Shown in pieces: positions 37,055-46,194 of a DNA stretch of 64,000 nt. The notes under the pieces were generated by a model, which was given only the letters and a program-made list of their open reading frames with translations, made no database searches and had not been told where the DNA came from. Numbering within the stretch: the stretch's first letter is position 1; the number at the start of each line of letters is the position of its first letter. The stretch is from Dyadobacter sp. UC 10 (lineage in GTDB: Bacteria > Bacteroidota > Bacteroidia > Cytophagales > Spirosomataceae): positions 3,902,501-3,966,500 of the forward strand of contig NZ_VSRN01000001.1 in the NCBI RefSeq assembly GCF_008369915.1. Reading direction: 5' to 3'. The position numbers and the translations under genes were made by a program.

Positions 37055-38083
37055 TCAAAGTATATCTTTGGGTAAAACTTCCGGCTCGGCAGGCGTTTGA
37101 AAAACGATGCCGTGATCGAGCGAGTGGATGATCGCTTTGTTACTATGCGCAAAATAACATGTATCAACGCCTAAATCCTGTATATTTTTTAAAAGCGTGG
37201 TAGTCAGTGCCTTGCTGCGTTTTCTGGTTTGCCGGATATAAACAGCCCGGATATTGTCAGGAAATTCCCGGCATATCTCTTCATAGATTTCGGGATCCTT
37301 CTGCGAATCATCACCCAGCAATATAAATTGTAGTTCAGGATAAAAGTTAATCACATTATGGATTTTCCTGAGCTTGTGCAGGTGCGAGCCGCCGCCTGTC
37401 ATCACGAAATCGTCGAGGCCGGATTTGATTTTCTTTAATTTTAAAACCGCTTTTGGTAAACCGTTCAGTTCGGCGAACCTGACAATCATATCATACAAGT
37501 TCCATTCGCTGCTTGACACATAAAAAAAAATATTACTGTCTTTCTGGGGGTGAGTCCTGCTTGCGAAAGAGAGCAGCTGGTAATGTTTGACTACATCGTC
37601 GAAAGGCTTCCTCGCCTGTACATTGCGCGAAAGCAGCAGGAACAGTTTTCGGAACGAGCGGCGGCTGTGGGAGATCAGAAATGTATCGTCAATGTCGGAA
37701 ATCAGTCCGTAAGAACTTTTATATGGGACAAAAAACTCTTCTGTGCTGGTTGCGTGGAATTGCTTTCCATTGATTTCATCGTCCACGGTCACTTCGTAGG
37801 TATGCCAGCCACTGGGCATACTTTCGACAAAAGGAACCTGAAACCTGAAATAGCCATCTGCCTCGGCGGTAGTTTCCGCCGTGAGGTTGCCCACTTTTAG
37901 AAAAACTTTCAGAAACGGGATAGGCCTAACAGAGAACAGCTCAATGATGGTCCGGGCATACCGAAAGCCGCTACGCGTGTATTTTCGATCACCTGAGGGA
38001 TATTTTTTTACGATATGTCCAAATACGACCAGTTCCTTTTTATTCGCATAACCGCGATACAACTTTAAGTCACAACGTTTCAT
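37055..38083 (-). CDS. App1-type (DUF2183) phosphatase, putative phosphatidate phosphatase
   Basis: A 342-residue HAD-like enzyme whose central domain matches the App1 catalytic domain: DIDDT at 130-134 (nucleophile and acid Asp), SSSEWNLYD (motif II Ser near 195), a conserved Lys region and GDDSQKDPEIY (metal-binding acids, about 266-276). Yeast App1 dephosphorylates phosphatidate; bacterial members are uncharacterised, so the substrate is inferred. Residues 40-115 form a beta-sandwich (FLKVGNLTAETTAEADGYF). No signal peptide. It diverges by 45 bp from a lipid-kinase gene that makes the reverse reaction. Confidence 0.85.
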   Translation of the reverse strand: MKRCDLKLYRGYANKKELVVFGHIVKKYPSGDRKYTRSGFRYARTIIELFSVRPIPFLKVFLKVGNLTAETTAEADGYFRFQVPFVESMPSGWHTYEVTVDDEINGKQFHATSTEEFFVPYKSSYGLISDIDDTFLISHSRRSFRKLFLLLSRNVQARKPFDDVVKHYQLLSFASRTHPQKDSNIFFYVSSSEWNLYDMIVRFAELNGLPKAVLKLKKIKSGLDDFVMTGGGSHLHKLRKIHNVINFYPELQFILLGDDSQKDPEIYEEICREFPDNIRAVYIRQTRKRSKALTTTLLKNIQDLGVDTCYFAHSNKAIIHSLDHGIVFQTPAEPEVLPKDIL

Positions 38084-38128
38084 AACTATCTTTAACCCAC
38101 TTAGACTTTGGTCCCTAATTTAGCCAAT

Positions 38129-39004
38129 ATGTTTCCAGAACGAAAAGTTTTGCTGGTTGTTAATCCGATCTCCGGAGATGTCAACAAAGACGTAATTTTT
38201 GAAAGAGTAATAGAAAAAACGGGCCAGGAGGGATACGATCTCCGCATTTATACCACAACGGGCGAACGGGATCTGGATATTCTCATGGAAATGATCACGA
38301 CGATCAGGCCGGAACGGATTCTCGTGGCGGGAGGCGATGGGACGATCTCACTGGTCGCGCAAGCAGCCTTTGGTTTAGATACGATCATGGGCATTATCCC
38401 CGCGGGTTCTGCCAACGGGCTATCAGTCGATTTTGGCCTTTCAGGTTCCATCGACCAGGCTATTGAAGTTGCTTTTGGTGACAATGTCATGCATATGGAT
38501 GCTGTTTCTATTAATGGAGATATTAGTTTGCATTTGAGTGATTTGGGTTTAAATGCACTTTTGGTCAAAAATTATGAAAACAGTGAAACGCGCGGTAAGC
38601 TTGGCTATGCACGTGAGATGCTGAAAACGCTGAGCGAGCACGAGAATTTCCTGGCGAAGATCACCGCAGGCGGAGAAGTGATCGAGACGGACGCGCTGAT
38701 CGTCATTATCGCTAATGCGCAAAAATATGGTACCGGTGTTACAATCAATCCGGCAGGGGATATGGCCGACGGGCTTTTTGAACTTGTAATTGCGAAGAAA
38801 CTGGATTTCATCGAAACAGCTAAAATCCTCGCGGGCAACACGGATTTTAACCCGGAGATCATGACTGTGATTTCTGTAAAAGACGCTGTGATCGAGTGCA
38901 TCGATAAAGAAGCACATTTTCAGATTGATGGGGAATACAAGGGCATGGTGAAGAAAGTGGAGGCGCATATCTTGGAGAAGTATATTAAAGTGGCGATAGT
39001 CTGA
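38129..39004 (+). CDS. Diacylglycerol-kinase-like lipid kinase (DgkB/YegS family)
   Basis: With the ATG at 38129 (a TTG seven codons upstream is less likely) the enzyme has 291 residues. Signature marks: VNPISG near the start, the nucleotide loop GGDGTIS (68-74), PAGSANGLSVDFG (about 92-104) and the C-terminal FQIDGEYKG motif. It is expected to phosphorylate diacylglycerol or a related lipid at the membrane face of the cytoplasm. Divergent to the App1-type phosphatase, with shared 45-bp regulatory space. Undecaprenol, sphingosine or glycerol-type lipids are other possible substrates. Confidence 0.9.
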   Translation: MFPERKVLLVVNPISGDVNKDVIFERVIEKTGQEGYDLRIYTTTGERDLDILMEMITTIRPERILVAGGDGTISLVAQAAFGLDTIMGIIPAGSANGLSVDFGLSGSIDQAIEVAFGDNVMHMDAVSINGDISLHLSDLGLNALLVKNYENSETRGKLGYAREMLKTLSEHENFLAKITAGGEVIETDALIVIIANAQKYGTGVTINPAGDMADGLFELVIAKKLDFIETAKILAGNTDFNPEIMTVISVKDAVIECIDKEAHFQIDGEYKGMVKKVEAHILEKYIKVAIV

Positions 39005-39031
39005 CTTGAGAACCATCATTGCTGGTGCTTG

Positions 39032-39063
39032 CGCCGATGTTGGTGTTGTCACCAACATCGGCG
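39032..39063. repeat. Perfect 14-bp-stem hairpin with TTGT loop
   Basis: CGCCGATGTTGGTG (39032-39045), loop TTGT, then CACCAACATCGGCG (39050-39063). No T-run follows, so it is not an ordinary terminator. Its core GTTGGTG-TTGT-CACCAAC recurs at 41741-41758. Confidence 0.93.
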
Positions 39064-39155
39064 GAGCGCCCCTCTGAGACTACATTAAAAATCGCTGCAG
39101 CAGTATTCTCCGTTCAGGAAATGCTTTTTGTGGCAAATCGCGTTACTTCTACCTT

Positions 39156-40307
39156 ATGAAAATCGCCTTTACGATCCTTTTAAGCATGCTGGGCCTGTCG
39201 TCCGCATGTTTTGCGCAGCAGCACGAACTTTGCCAGGGGGCCTATTTTACCGAAGAACAGGGCAAAGCATTCCTGGAAAAACACGTTCCGACTTCGAAAA
39301 TCGCCTGGGAAAGCCGGGCCGAGCAGATCCGTCGGCAGATCCGTGAAGGAATGGACCTGAAAACGTTGCCAGTAAAACCGACTTCGAAGCCGATCATTCA
39401 CAGCAGAAAGGAAATGGACGGTTACTCGATCGAAAGTGTGGCTTTCGAGAGTATGCCGGGCATTTATGTTACTGGCAATTTATACAAACCATTAAAAAAG
39501 AAGAAATCTTACGCGGGCATACTCGCTCCGCACGGACATGGCGAGAACCCGCACGGCCGGTTTCGAGAGCAGACCCAGAAACGCTGTGCAACGCTTGCGA
39601 GAATGGGGGCGATTGTGTTTGTCTGGGATATGGTAGGGCAGGGGGACGCCAGGCAATGTGAACATAAAATGCCGAAGGCTCTCAAATTGCAGACAATCAA
39701 CAGCATTCGCTCGCTGGATTTCTTACTCACCATTCCGGGCGTAGATCCTGAGCGGGTGGCGGTAACGGGTGAATCAGGTGGTGGTACGCAGACCTTCCTG
39801 CTGGCAGCATTGGATAACCGTGTGAAGGTTTCGGTGCCGGTAGTGATGGTGTCGGCTTATTTCTTTGGAGGTTGCGTTTGTGAAAGCGGAATGCCAATCC
39901 ATAAAAAGGGAGAATACCAGACCAATAATGTAGAAATAGCCGCGCTGGCCGCACCCAGACCTATGATACTCATTTCAGACGGTGGTGATTGGACGAAAAA
40001 CACACCCAATGTAGAGTTTCCTTTTATCCAGAGCATTTACGGTTTATACGGGAAGAAAGATAGGCTGGAAGCGGTTCACCTGCCAGACGAAAAGCATGAC
40101 TTTGGCCCTTCCAAAAGAAAAGCGATGTATGCCTTTATGGCTAAACATTTAAAGCTGGATTTAAAAGCGGTAACGGATTCACAGGGAAATGTGGATGAAG
40201 AACCTGCAAAGGTCTTGACCCAAAAAGAACTTGAAGTATTCAACGAAGCCCACCCACGACCCGCCAACGCGGTAATGGGCGACGCAGCTGTTATGGGACT
40301 TTTGTAA
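39156..40307 (+). CDS. Secreted alpha/beta-hydrolase, acetylxylan-esterase-like
   Basis: 383 residues with a signal peptide (ILLSMLGLSSACFAQQ). Alpha/beta-hydrolase marks are the HG oxyanion region LAPHGHGENPHG, the nucleophile S207 in VTGESGGGTQ and the His at 314 (EKHDFGP); the acidic residue is likely in LISDGGDW. Such proteins hydrolyse carbohydrate esters in Bacteroidota, but acetylxylan, other ester or peptidase-like activity cannot be settled by eye. The GntP-type permease follows after 12 bp, which hints at a sugar-acid or hemicellulose side-chain context. Confidence 0.82.
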   Translation: MKIAFTILLSMLGLSSACFAQQHELCQGAYFTEEQGKAFLEKHVPTSKIAWESRAEQIRRQIREGMDLKTLPVKPTSKPIIHSRKEMDGYSIESVAFESMPGIYVTGNLYKPLKKKKSYAGILAPHGHGENPHGRFREQTQKRCATLARMGAIVFVWDMVGQGDARQCEHKMPKALKLQTINSIRSLDFLLTIPGVDPERVAVTGESGGGTQTFLLAALDNRVKVSVPVVMVSAYFFGGCVCESGMPIHKKGEYQTNNVEIAALAAPRPMILISDGGDWTKNTPNVEFPFIQSIYGLYGKKDRLEAVHLPDEKHDFGPSKRKAMYAFMAKHLKLDLKAVTDSQGNVDEEPAKVLTQKELEVFNEAHPRPANAVMGDAAVMGLL

Positions 40308-40319
40308 CAAATCCCATAT

Positions 40320-41654
40320 ATGATCATCATCATCGTTTTTGCCGCGATTGTATTCATTGTCCTCAGTTCCACCGTTTTCAAATTACATCCGCTCGTCGGG
40401 CTGCTGCTGGCGGCGATAGGGGTAGGCGTTTTTGCCGGACTTCCTATTGACAAACTTGCGGAAACGATTGGAAAGGGGTTCGGTGAATTGATGTCGAAAA
40501 TTGGCTTAATGGTAATATTAGGCTGCGTGATCGGCGCTATTCTGGATAAATCGGGCGCGGCGATCAAAGTGGCGGATGTGATCTTAAAGCTCTTCGGCGA
40601 AAAGCGACCTGCTTTTGCAATGTCAGTAATCGGGGGAATTGTGGGGATACCTGTTTTCTGCGACTCTGGATTTATCATCTTGCATAAACTGAACCAGATC
40701 GTGGCTAAGAGAACCGGTCGACCACTGGCGGCCGTTGCGCTTTCGCTTTCAGGAGGGCTGTTTGCAACACACACATTGGTACCGCCTACTCCCGGACCCT
40801 TGTCCGCTGCCGGTAATCTGGGTATTGCAGATTCAGTGGGGCTGGTGATCTTAATTGGGTTGATCGTTTCAATACCCAGTCTGTTTCTTTCCACCTGGTT
40901 TGCGGGAAAATATGCGCGTAATGTTGAGATTGTCGCCGATGCGGCGGTTGAGGAACCTGTGATGATTCCTGAAAACCAACTTCCACCAGCGTGGAAGGCA
41001 TTCATGCCGATTGTATTGCCTATTTTGTTAATCACACTTGCCTCATTTGCACGTATCCTCGACTTTCCGGAAGTTTGGGTTAAATGGCTGGGTTTTTTCG
41101 GCAGTCCGCTCGTATCATTTTTGCTGGCGATCTTTTTCAGTTATTCACTATTTGCCGAAGCTGCTGCTGAGCGCATGATGGCGTGTTTCAAAAGTGGGAT
41201 CGAGCATTGTGGAACCACGCTGGTTCTGGTAGGTGCCGGCGGTGCATTCGGCGCGATATTGAAGGAAACTCCGTTGAAGGAAATGGTCAGCGTGTGGCTG
41301 CTGAATAACGAAATGTCTGGCGGTTACCTGCTCTTGATCGCATTCATTATCGCCGTATTCTTTAAAACGGCACAAGGCTCCACTACATCCTCCATGGTAT
41401 TGACTACCAGTATTCTGGCGCCGTTACTCGGCTCACTCGGATTTGTCACGCCCGTGCAAATCACATTGGTTGTCATGGCAGTAGGCAGCGGCGCAATGGT
41501 CGTTTCGCATACCAATGATGCATGGTTTTGGGTAGTATCACAGTTTACAGGGATTTCAGCCAAAGACACTTACCGTACGCATACTATTTTGACAGGCCTA
41601 CAGGGTTTATTGAGCTTCGTTACGACGATGGTTTTGTATTGGATACTGGTTTAA
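40320..41654 (+). CDS. GntP-family gluconate/sugar-acid permease
   Basis: A 444-residue inner-membrane transporter with about 12 hydrophobic segments, starting MIIIIVFAAIVFIVLSSTVFK. GntP marks include LGCVIGAILDKSGAA, GIPVFCDSGFIIL, THTLVPPTPGPLSAA and TAQGSTTSSMVLTTSI. It imports gluconate or a similar acid by proton symport. It follows the hydrolase gene by 12 bp. No gluconate kinase or dehydratase is near, so the substrate route is open. Confidence 0.92.
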   Translation: MIIIIVFAAIVFIVLSSTVFKLHPLVGLLLAAIGVGVFAGLPIDKLAETIGKGFGELMSKIGLMVILGCVIGAILDKSGAAIKVADVILKLFGEKRPAFAMSVIGGIVGIPVFCDSGFIILHKLNQIVAKRTGRPLAAVALSLSGGLFATHTLVPPTPGPLSAAGNLGIADSVGLVILIGLIVSIPSLFLSTWFAGKYARNVEIVADAAVEEPVMIPENQLPPAWKAFMPIVLPILLITLASFARILDFPEVWVKWLGFFGSPLVSFLLAIFFSYSLFAEAAAERMMACFKSGIEHCGTTLVLVGAGGAFGAILKETPLKEMVSVWLLNNEMSGGYLLLIAFIIAVFFKTAQGSTTSSMVLTTSILAPLLGSLGFVTPVQITLVVMAVGSGAMVVSHTNDAWFWVVSQFTGISAKDTYRTHTILTGLQGLLSFVTTMVLYWILV

Positions 41655-41738
41655 AACGCGTAGCAAAAAAAGTGCGTGAGCATATGCTACAAACGATTGT
41701 CCTTTTTAGCGGAGTCGAAGGGCGCTACCAATTAGCCT

Positions 41739-41760
41739 TTGTTGGTGTTGTCACCAACAA
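41739..41760. repeat. Hairpin with TTGT loop, second copy
   Basis: TTGTTGGTG (41739-41747), loop TTGT, CACCAACAA (41752-41760): a perfect 9-bp stem, sharing GTTGGTG-TTGT-CACCAAC with the hairpin at 39032-39063. It lies 85 bp after the GntP gene and lacks a T-run. Confidence 0.9.
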
Positions 41761-41810
41761 GTTCAATATGAGGTGCCGGGACAACACCGACATCGCAGAT
41801 TCATAAAACA

Positions 41811-41840
41811 AAAATGGCGGCCAAACCGGCCGCCATTTTT
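41811..41840. terminator. Bidirectional terminator between GntP and sucC genes
   Basis: AAAATGGCGGCC (41811-41822) pairs with GGCCGCCATTTT (41828-41839), 5-base loop. A on one side and T on the other provide a T-run in both directions, suiting the convergent GntP gene and sucC. Confidence 0.92.
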
Positions 41841-41858
41841 AGAAGCAATATGATATTT

Positions 41859-43082
41859 TTAAACGCCCAGCTCGGCCAGTACTTCTGAAACCTTCGCCGC
41901 AGCTTCTTTGAATTCTATTGCAGAAGAAACTTTCAATCCGGATTCGTTGATAATCCTGGCACCTTCCTCGGCATTCGTTCCTTGCAGACGAACGATAATC
42001 GGTACAGGAATTTCGCCGATCGCTTTGTAAGCCTCCACTACACCCGCAGCAACACGATCGCAACGAACGATACCGCCGAAGATGTTGATCAGGATCGCTT
42101 TTACATTAGGATCTTTGAGAATGATACGGAAACCTGCTTCTACGGTACGTGCATTCGCGCCACCCCCAACATCCAGGAAGTTAGCAGGCTCTCCGCCCGA
42201 AAGTTTGATCAGATCCATGGTCGCCATCGCAAGTCCCGCGCCGTTCACCATGCAACCTACGTTTCCATCCAATTTAACGTAGTTCAGGTTATTAGCACCT
42301 GCTTCTACTTCCAAAGGATCTTCTTCGTTGGTGTCACGCATTTCGGCCAGTTCAGGGTGACGGTACAATGCATTGTCATCCAGGTCTACTTTCGCGTCAA
42401 CCGCCAATATTTTATTATCAGATGTTTTCAAAACCGGGTTGATTTCGAACATCGATGAGTCACTTTCTACGTAGGCTTTGTAAAGGGAAGTGATGAATTT
42501 CACCATTTCTTTGAAAGCATCGCCTTCCAATCCAAGTGCAAATGCTACTTTACGTGCCTGGAACGGTTGCAATCCAACTTTCGGATCGATCCATTCCTTC
42601 ATGATTTTTTCAGGAGTATGCTCTGCAACTTCTTCGATGTCCATCCCGCCTTCGGTGCTGGCCATGATCACATTGCAGTTTCTGCCACGATCCAAAAGGA
42701 TTGACAGATAGTATTCTTTCGGCTCGCTTGCGCCTGGGTAGTAAACGTCTTCGGCAATAAGTACTTTGTTTACGCGTTTTCCATCCGGACCAGTCTGGTG
42801 AGTTACCAGTACTTTACCCAGAATATTATTGGAGATCGTCCTGACATCTTCTACTGATTTGGCAAGTGCTACGCCACGTTGCTCGGTTCCAACGATACGG
42901 CCTTTACCACGGCCACCGGCGTGAATTTGTGATTTTACAACATACCATTTGGTGCCCGTTTGCTGGCTTAGCTCGCGTGCTACTTCCACTGCCTTATCAG
43001 GCGTGTCGGCGACGAGACCTTCCTGAATACGCACACCGTATTTTTTAAGAACGCTTTTGCCTTGATATTCGTGAATATTCAT
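41859..43082 (-). CDS. sucC: Succinyl-CoA ligase [ADP/GDP-forming] beta subunit
   Basis: TCA-cycle enzyme making succinate and ATP or GTP from succinyl-CoA, in complex with SucD. ATP-grasp domain 1-240 ([36 protein letters not shown]), then the CoA-ligase domain ([35 protein letters not shown]). 407 residues, slightly longer than E. coli SucC (388). sucD is not in the window, so the subunits are unlinked here. The ATG at 43082 is 90 bp from the divergent LolD-like gene. Confidence 0.97.
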   Translation of the reverse strand: MNIHEYQGKSVLKKYGVRIQEGLVADTPDKAVEVARELSQQTGTKWYVVKSQIHAGGRGKGRIVGTEQRGVALAKSVEDVRTISNNILGKVLVTHQTGPDGKRVNKVLIAEDVYYPGASEPKEYYLSILLDRGRNCNVIMASTEGGMDIEEVAEHTPEKIMKEWIDPKVGLQPFQARKVAFALGLEGDAFKEMVKFITSLYKAYVESDSSMFEINPVLKTSDNKILAVDAKVDLDDNALYRHPELAEMRDTNEEDPLEVEAGANNLNYVKLDGNVGCMVNGAGLAMATMDLIKLSGGEPANFLDVGGGANARTVEAGFRIILKDPNVKAILINIFGGIVRCDRVAAGVVEAYKAIGEIPVPIIVRLQGTNAEEGARIINESGLKVSSAIEFKEAAAKVSEVLAELGV

Positions 43083-43172
43083 GAGTATAAAAGTAAATTG
43101 GTATTTTCACGGCAAATTAAGGAATTAATCAAAACGGGCGAAGGAATAAGCTCAATTATCTTCAATCAGAAC

Positions 43173-43835
43173 ATGAATTTACTTCAGGCAAATGGGATCA
43201 GGCGTACATATGGTTCTTTACAGGTTTTGAAGGGTATTGATCTGGAAGTAAAAAAGGGTGAGATCGTCGCAATAGTAGGGCCTTCGGGTGCTGGCAAAAG
43301 TACTTTTCTGCATATTCTGGGCACTTTGGACAGGCCGGAAGAAGGGCAGGTTTTCATTGACGGTGTGAATGTTTTCGATCAGAAAGACAAAGATCTGGCG
43401 AGGTTCAGGAATGAAAAGATCGGCTTCATTTTTCAGTTTCACAACCTGCTCGCGGAGTTTACGGCGCTGGAAAATGTGTGCATGCCGGGCTACATAAATG
43501 GACAAACCAGCGAAAAAGAGATAATGCAAAGAGGAAGAGAGCTGCTTGATTTGCTGGGTCTTGGCGGACGAATGGATCACTTACCTTCTCAGTTATCAGG
43601 CGGGGAGCAGCAGCGTGTTGCGGTGGCGCGCGCATTACTTAATAAGCCTGCTATCGTACTGGCCGACGAGCCCAGCGGGAATCTCGATTCGCATACCGCG
43701 CTCGATCTGCACCAGCTGTTTTTTAAGTTGCGGGATGATATCGGACAGACATTCATTATCGTCACCCATAACGAAGAACTCGCCGGAATGGCCGACCGCC
43801 GGCTAGTTATGCAGGACGGAAAAATGCTTTCTTAA
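43173..43835 (+). CDS. LolD-like ABC transporter ATP-binding protein
   Basis: The ATG at 43173 gives 220 residues (the frame is open to 43062 but would overlap the sucC start). Walker A GPSGAGKST (36-44), Q-loop FQFHNLLAEFTALENV, signature LSGGEQQRVAVARAL, Walker B VLADEPSGNLD and the switch His in VTHNEELA. The NLLAEFTALENV and GNLDS wording is that of the LolD/MacB (MacB-type) family, which releases lipoproteins from the inner membrane or drives tripartite export. No permease adjoins it, so its partner is encoded elsewhere. Confidence 0.88.
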   Translation: MNLLQANGIRRTYGSLQVLKGIDLEVKKGEIVAIVGPSGAGKSTFLHILGTLDRPEEGQVFIDGVNVFDQKDKDLARFRNEKIGFIFQFHNLLAEFTALENVCMPGYINGQTSEKEIMQRGRELLDLLGLGGRMDHLPSQLSGGEQQRVAVARALLNKPAIVLADEPSGNLDSHTALDLHQLFFKLRDDIGQTFIIVTHNEELAGMADRRLVMQDGKMLS

Positions 43836-43855
43836 AATTTTCAAAATTTTTTTTT
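43834..43855 (+). terminator. Weak A/T-rich terminator after the LolD-like gene
   Basis: AAAATTTT-C-AAAATTTT followed by five more T overlaps the stop region at 43833-43835. The stem is A/T only, so stability is low, but the nine-T run is typical. Confidence 0.3.
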
Positions 43856-43975
43856 GCTCAAGTATGTGACCGAACCAATGGACTTGCGTCTAAAGGAAGA
43901 AGTTTTTCATAACGTTGAGTAAGTAAATAGCCGTTTGAAGGTTTTGAACGGATATTTTAATTTTTGGTTGATAGT

Positions 43976-44005
43976 AAAAAAACCGTCGGGGTTCCGACGG
44001 TTTTT
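43976..44005 (-). terminator. Rho-independent terminator after groEL
   Basis: AACCGTCGG (43981-43989) pairs with CCGACGGTT (43994-44002), loop GGTT, with A-runs and T-runs outside. It lies 27 bp past the groEL stop and reads well on the minus strand; the plus strand also has a T-run. Confidence 0.92.
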
Positions 44006-44031
44006 CTTTATTCGCACGAATGCTTTCGGAA

Positions 44032-45663
44032 TTACATCATTCCGCCCATTCCGCCACCGTGGCCATGGCCACCAGCAGCAGGAGCTTCTTCTGGTTCGTC
44101 AGCGATCACACATTCTGTTGTCAACAACAAGCCTGCGATTGATGCTGCGTTTTCAAGAGCCAAACGGGAAACTTTCTTAGGGTCAATGATACCAGCCTCC
44201 AAAAGGTCTGTATATACATTGTCCTTCGCGTTGTATCCGTAAGCGCCGGTTCCTTCTTTCACTTTCTGAACAACCACAGATGGTTCCTGACCTGAGTTAG
44301 AAACGATGGTTCTCAAAGGAGCTTCCAAAGCAACACGGATGATATTGATACCGGTTTTTTCGTCTTCGTTAGAACCTTCAACGCCTTCCAGCGCAGCAGT
44401 AGCACGGATATAAGCTACACCACCACCAGCAACGATTCCTTCTTCAACGGCAGCGCGGGTTGCGTGCAATGCATCGTCAACGCGGTCTTTTTTCTCTTTC
44501 ATTTCAACCTCAGTTGCAGCTCCGATATAAAGGATAGCCACACCACCTGACAATTTAGCCAGACGCTCCTGAAGTTTTTCGCGATCGTAGTCAGAAGTTG
44601 TATTCTCGATCTGCGCTTTGATCTGGTTTACACGGCCCTGAATATCTTCAGAGTTACCTGCACCATTTACCAAAGTTGTGTTGTCTTTGTCGATAATCGC
44701 TTTTTCGCAGGTACCCAGGTAATCCAAAGTAACGTTTTCCAATTTGAAACCGCGTTCTTCACTGATAACCTGTCCGCCTGTAATTACAGCGATATCTTCA
44801 AGCATTGCTTTACGACGATCACCGAAACCAGGAGCTTTCACAGCAGCCACTTTCAATGCACCGCGGATTTTATTTACTACCAAAGTAGCAAGTGCTTCTC
44901 CGTCAACATCTTCTGCCAAAATAAGCAAAGGACGGCCAGTTTGAGCTACTGCTTCCAAAACTGGAAGAAGCTCTTTCATCGAAGAAACTTTTTTCTCAGA
45001 GATCAGGATATATGGACGCTCAAGATCAGCTTCCATTTTCTCAGTATTCGTTACGAAATATGGAGACAGGTAACCACGGTCGAACTGCATACCTTCCACG
45101 GTTTTAACTTCCGTTTCAGTACCACGCGCTTCTTCCACAGTGATAACACCTTCTTTTCCTACTTTCTCCATCGCCTCAGCGATCATTTGACCGATCTCTT
45201 CGTCATGGTTTGCAGAAATTGTTGCAACCTGAGCGATTTCTTTTGAAGTGGAGATATTTTTCTTCTGTGCTTCAAGATCTTTTGTAATGATAGCGACAGC
45301 TTTGTCGATACCACGTTTCAGATCCATTGGATTAGCGCCAGCTGCTACGTTTTTCACACCGATCGAATAGATCGCTTGTGCCAGAACAGTTGCAGTAGTA
45401 GTACCGTCACCAGCGGAGTCAGCAGTTTTGGAAGCAACTTCCTTTACCAGCTGGGCTCCCATGTTTTCGATAGGATCTTTCAGGTCAATTTCTTTGGCAA
45501 CAGTAACACCATCTTTTGTGATGCTTGGAGAACCGAATTTTTTGTCGATTACAACGTTACGACCGCGAGGTCCCAATGTAACTTTTACGGCGTCAGCCAA
45601 TGTGTCCACGCCTTTCTTGATCTTGTCGCGTGCTTCTGTGTCAAAAAATATTTTCTTAGACAT
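44032..45663 (-). CDS. groEL: Chaperonin GroEL (Hsp60)
   Basis: Forms the double-ring folding chamber with GroES. 543 residues of the usual length: [21 protein letters not shown]-site [12 protein letters not shown], apical and intermediate domains, [22 protein letters not shown], and a Gly/Met-rich tail ([13 protein letters not shown]). groES lies 60 bp upstream on the same strand and a terminator closes the operon. No CIRCE element is seen upstream. Confidence 0.98.
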   Translation of the reverse strand: MSKKIFFDTEARDKIKKGVDTLADAVKVTLGPRGRNVVIDKKFGSPSITKDGVTVAKEIDLKDPIENMGAQLVKEVASKTADSAGDGTTTATVLAQAIYSIGVKNVAAGANPMDLKRGIDKAVAIITKDLEAQKKNISTSKEIAQVATISANHDEEIGQMIAEAMEKVGKEGVITVEEARGTETEVKTVEGMQFDRGYLSPYFVTNTEKMEADLERPYILISEKKVSSMKELLPVLEAVAQTGRPLLILAEDVDGEALATLVVNKIRGALKVAAVKAPGFGDRRKAMLEDIAVITGGQVISEERGFKLENVTLDYLGTCEKAIIDKDNTTLVNGAGNSEDIQGRVNQIKAQIENTTSDYDREKLQERLAKLSGGVAILYIGAATEVEMKEKKDRVDDALHATRAAVEEGIVAGGGVAYIRATAALEGVEGSNEDEKTGINIIRVALEAPLRTIVSNSGQEPSVVVQKVKEGTGAYGYNAKDNVYTDLLEAGIIDPKKVSRLALENAASIAGLLLTTECVIADEPEEAPAAGGHGHGGGMGGMM

Positions 45664-45723
45664 AACAGTTAATAATTTGAAATAACTTTAAGAGAAACTT
45701 AATGAATAATAATTGTCAGACAA

Positions 45724-46020
45724 TTAACCGATGATGGCGTAAATGTCTGATTCGCGCATAATCAGGATATCCTTTCCTTCGTATGCTAACTCAGTACCTG
45801 AATACTTACCATACAATACAGTATCACCTACTTTCACTGTAAGTGGCTCATCCTTTTTACCTGGACCAACCGCAACTACTGTTCCGCGTTGTGGCTTTTC
45901 TTTTGCAGTATCAGGGATAATGATACCAAATGCAGTTTTTTCTTCGGCTGGGGCTGGTTCTACAAGAACACGGTCAGCCAGAGGTTGTACGTTCACTTGT
46001 ATTTCTGCTAAAGTTGACAT
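45724..46020 (-). CDS. groES: Co-chaperonin GroES (Hsp10)
   Basis: With the ATG at 46020 the lid protein has 98 residues: [19 protein letters not shown], the mobile loop [17 protein letters not shown], and [33 protein letters not shown]. The frame is open to 46098, but the extension is not GroES-like. First gene of the groESL operon. A sigma-54-like sequence lies about 57-73 bp upstream of the start. Confidence 0.97.
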   Translation of the reverse strand: MSTLAEIQVNVQPLADRVLVEPAPAEEKTAFGIIIPDTAKEKPQRGTVVAVGPGKKDEPLTVKVGDTVLYGKYSGTELAYEGKDILIMRESDIYAIIG

Positions 46021-46063
46021 AAATATTAAACGTTTGTTTTTTTGATTGTCAGTAATTGTTTTG

Positions 46064-46093
46064 ACTGGTAACCAGTAAGCACAATCTATGCCA
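46064..46093 (-). promoter_or_regulatory. Sigma-54-like -24/-12 element and inverted repeat before groES
   Basis: On the minus strand TGGCA at 46093-46089 and TGC at 46081-46079 place GG and GC ten bases apart, as in the consensus TGGCAC-N5-TTGC; position 12 is G instead of T. About 12 bases further lies a perfect inverted repeat ACTGGT-A-ACCAGT (46064-46076), at the expected start of transcription. Likely strength is uncertain, and housekeeping promoters may also exist. Confidence 0.35.
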
Positions 46094-46194
46094 GGCAATA
46101 GGGCTCTGACATTTTTTCCGGGGAGTGTGACAAATTTGTATTCAACCGAGCAGCAATATGATTATAATGCTACCAAACTGTCAGTGTCCGGAAA

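Noticed and set aside
40076-41035. A 319-codon minus-strand frame opposite the hydrolase and GntP genes
   Set aside because: Ser/Thr/Pro/Ile-rich translation typical of antisense reading of a membrane protein gene; it crosses two well-supported genes.
46021-46194. CIRCE/HrcA operator before groES
   Set aside because: No TTAGCACTC-N9-GAGTGCTAA inverted repeat is present.
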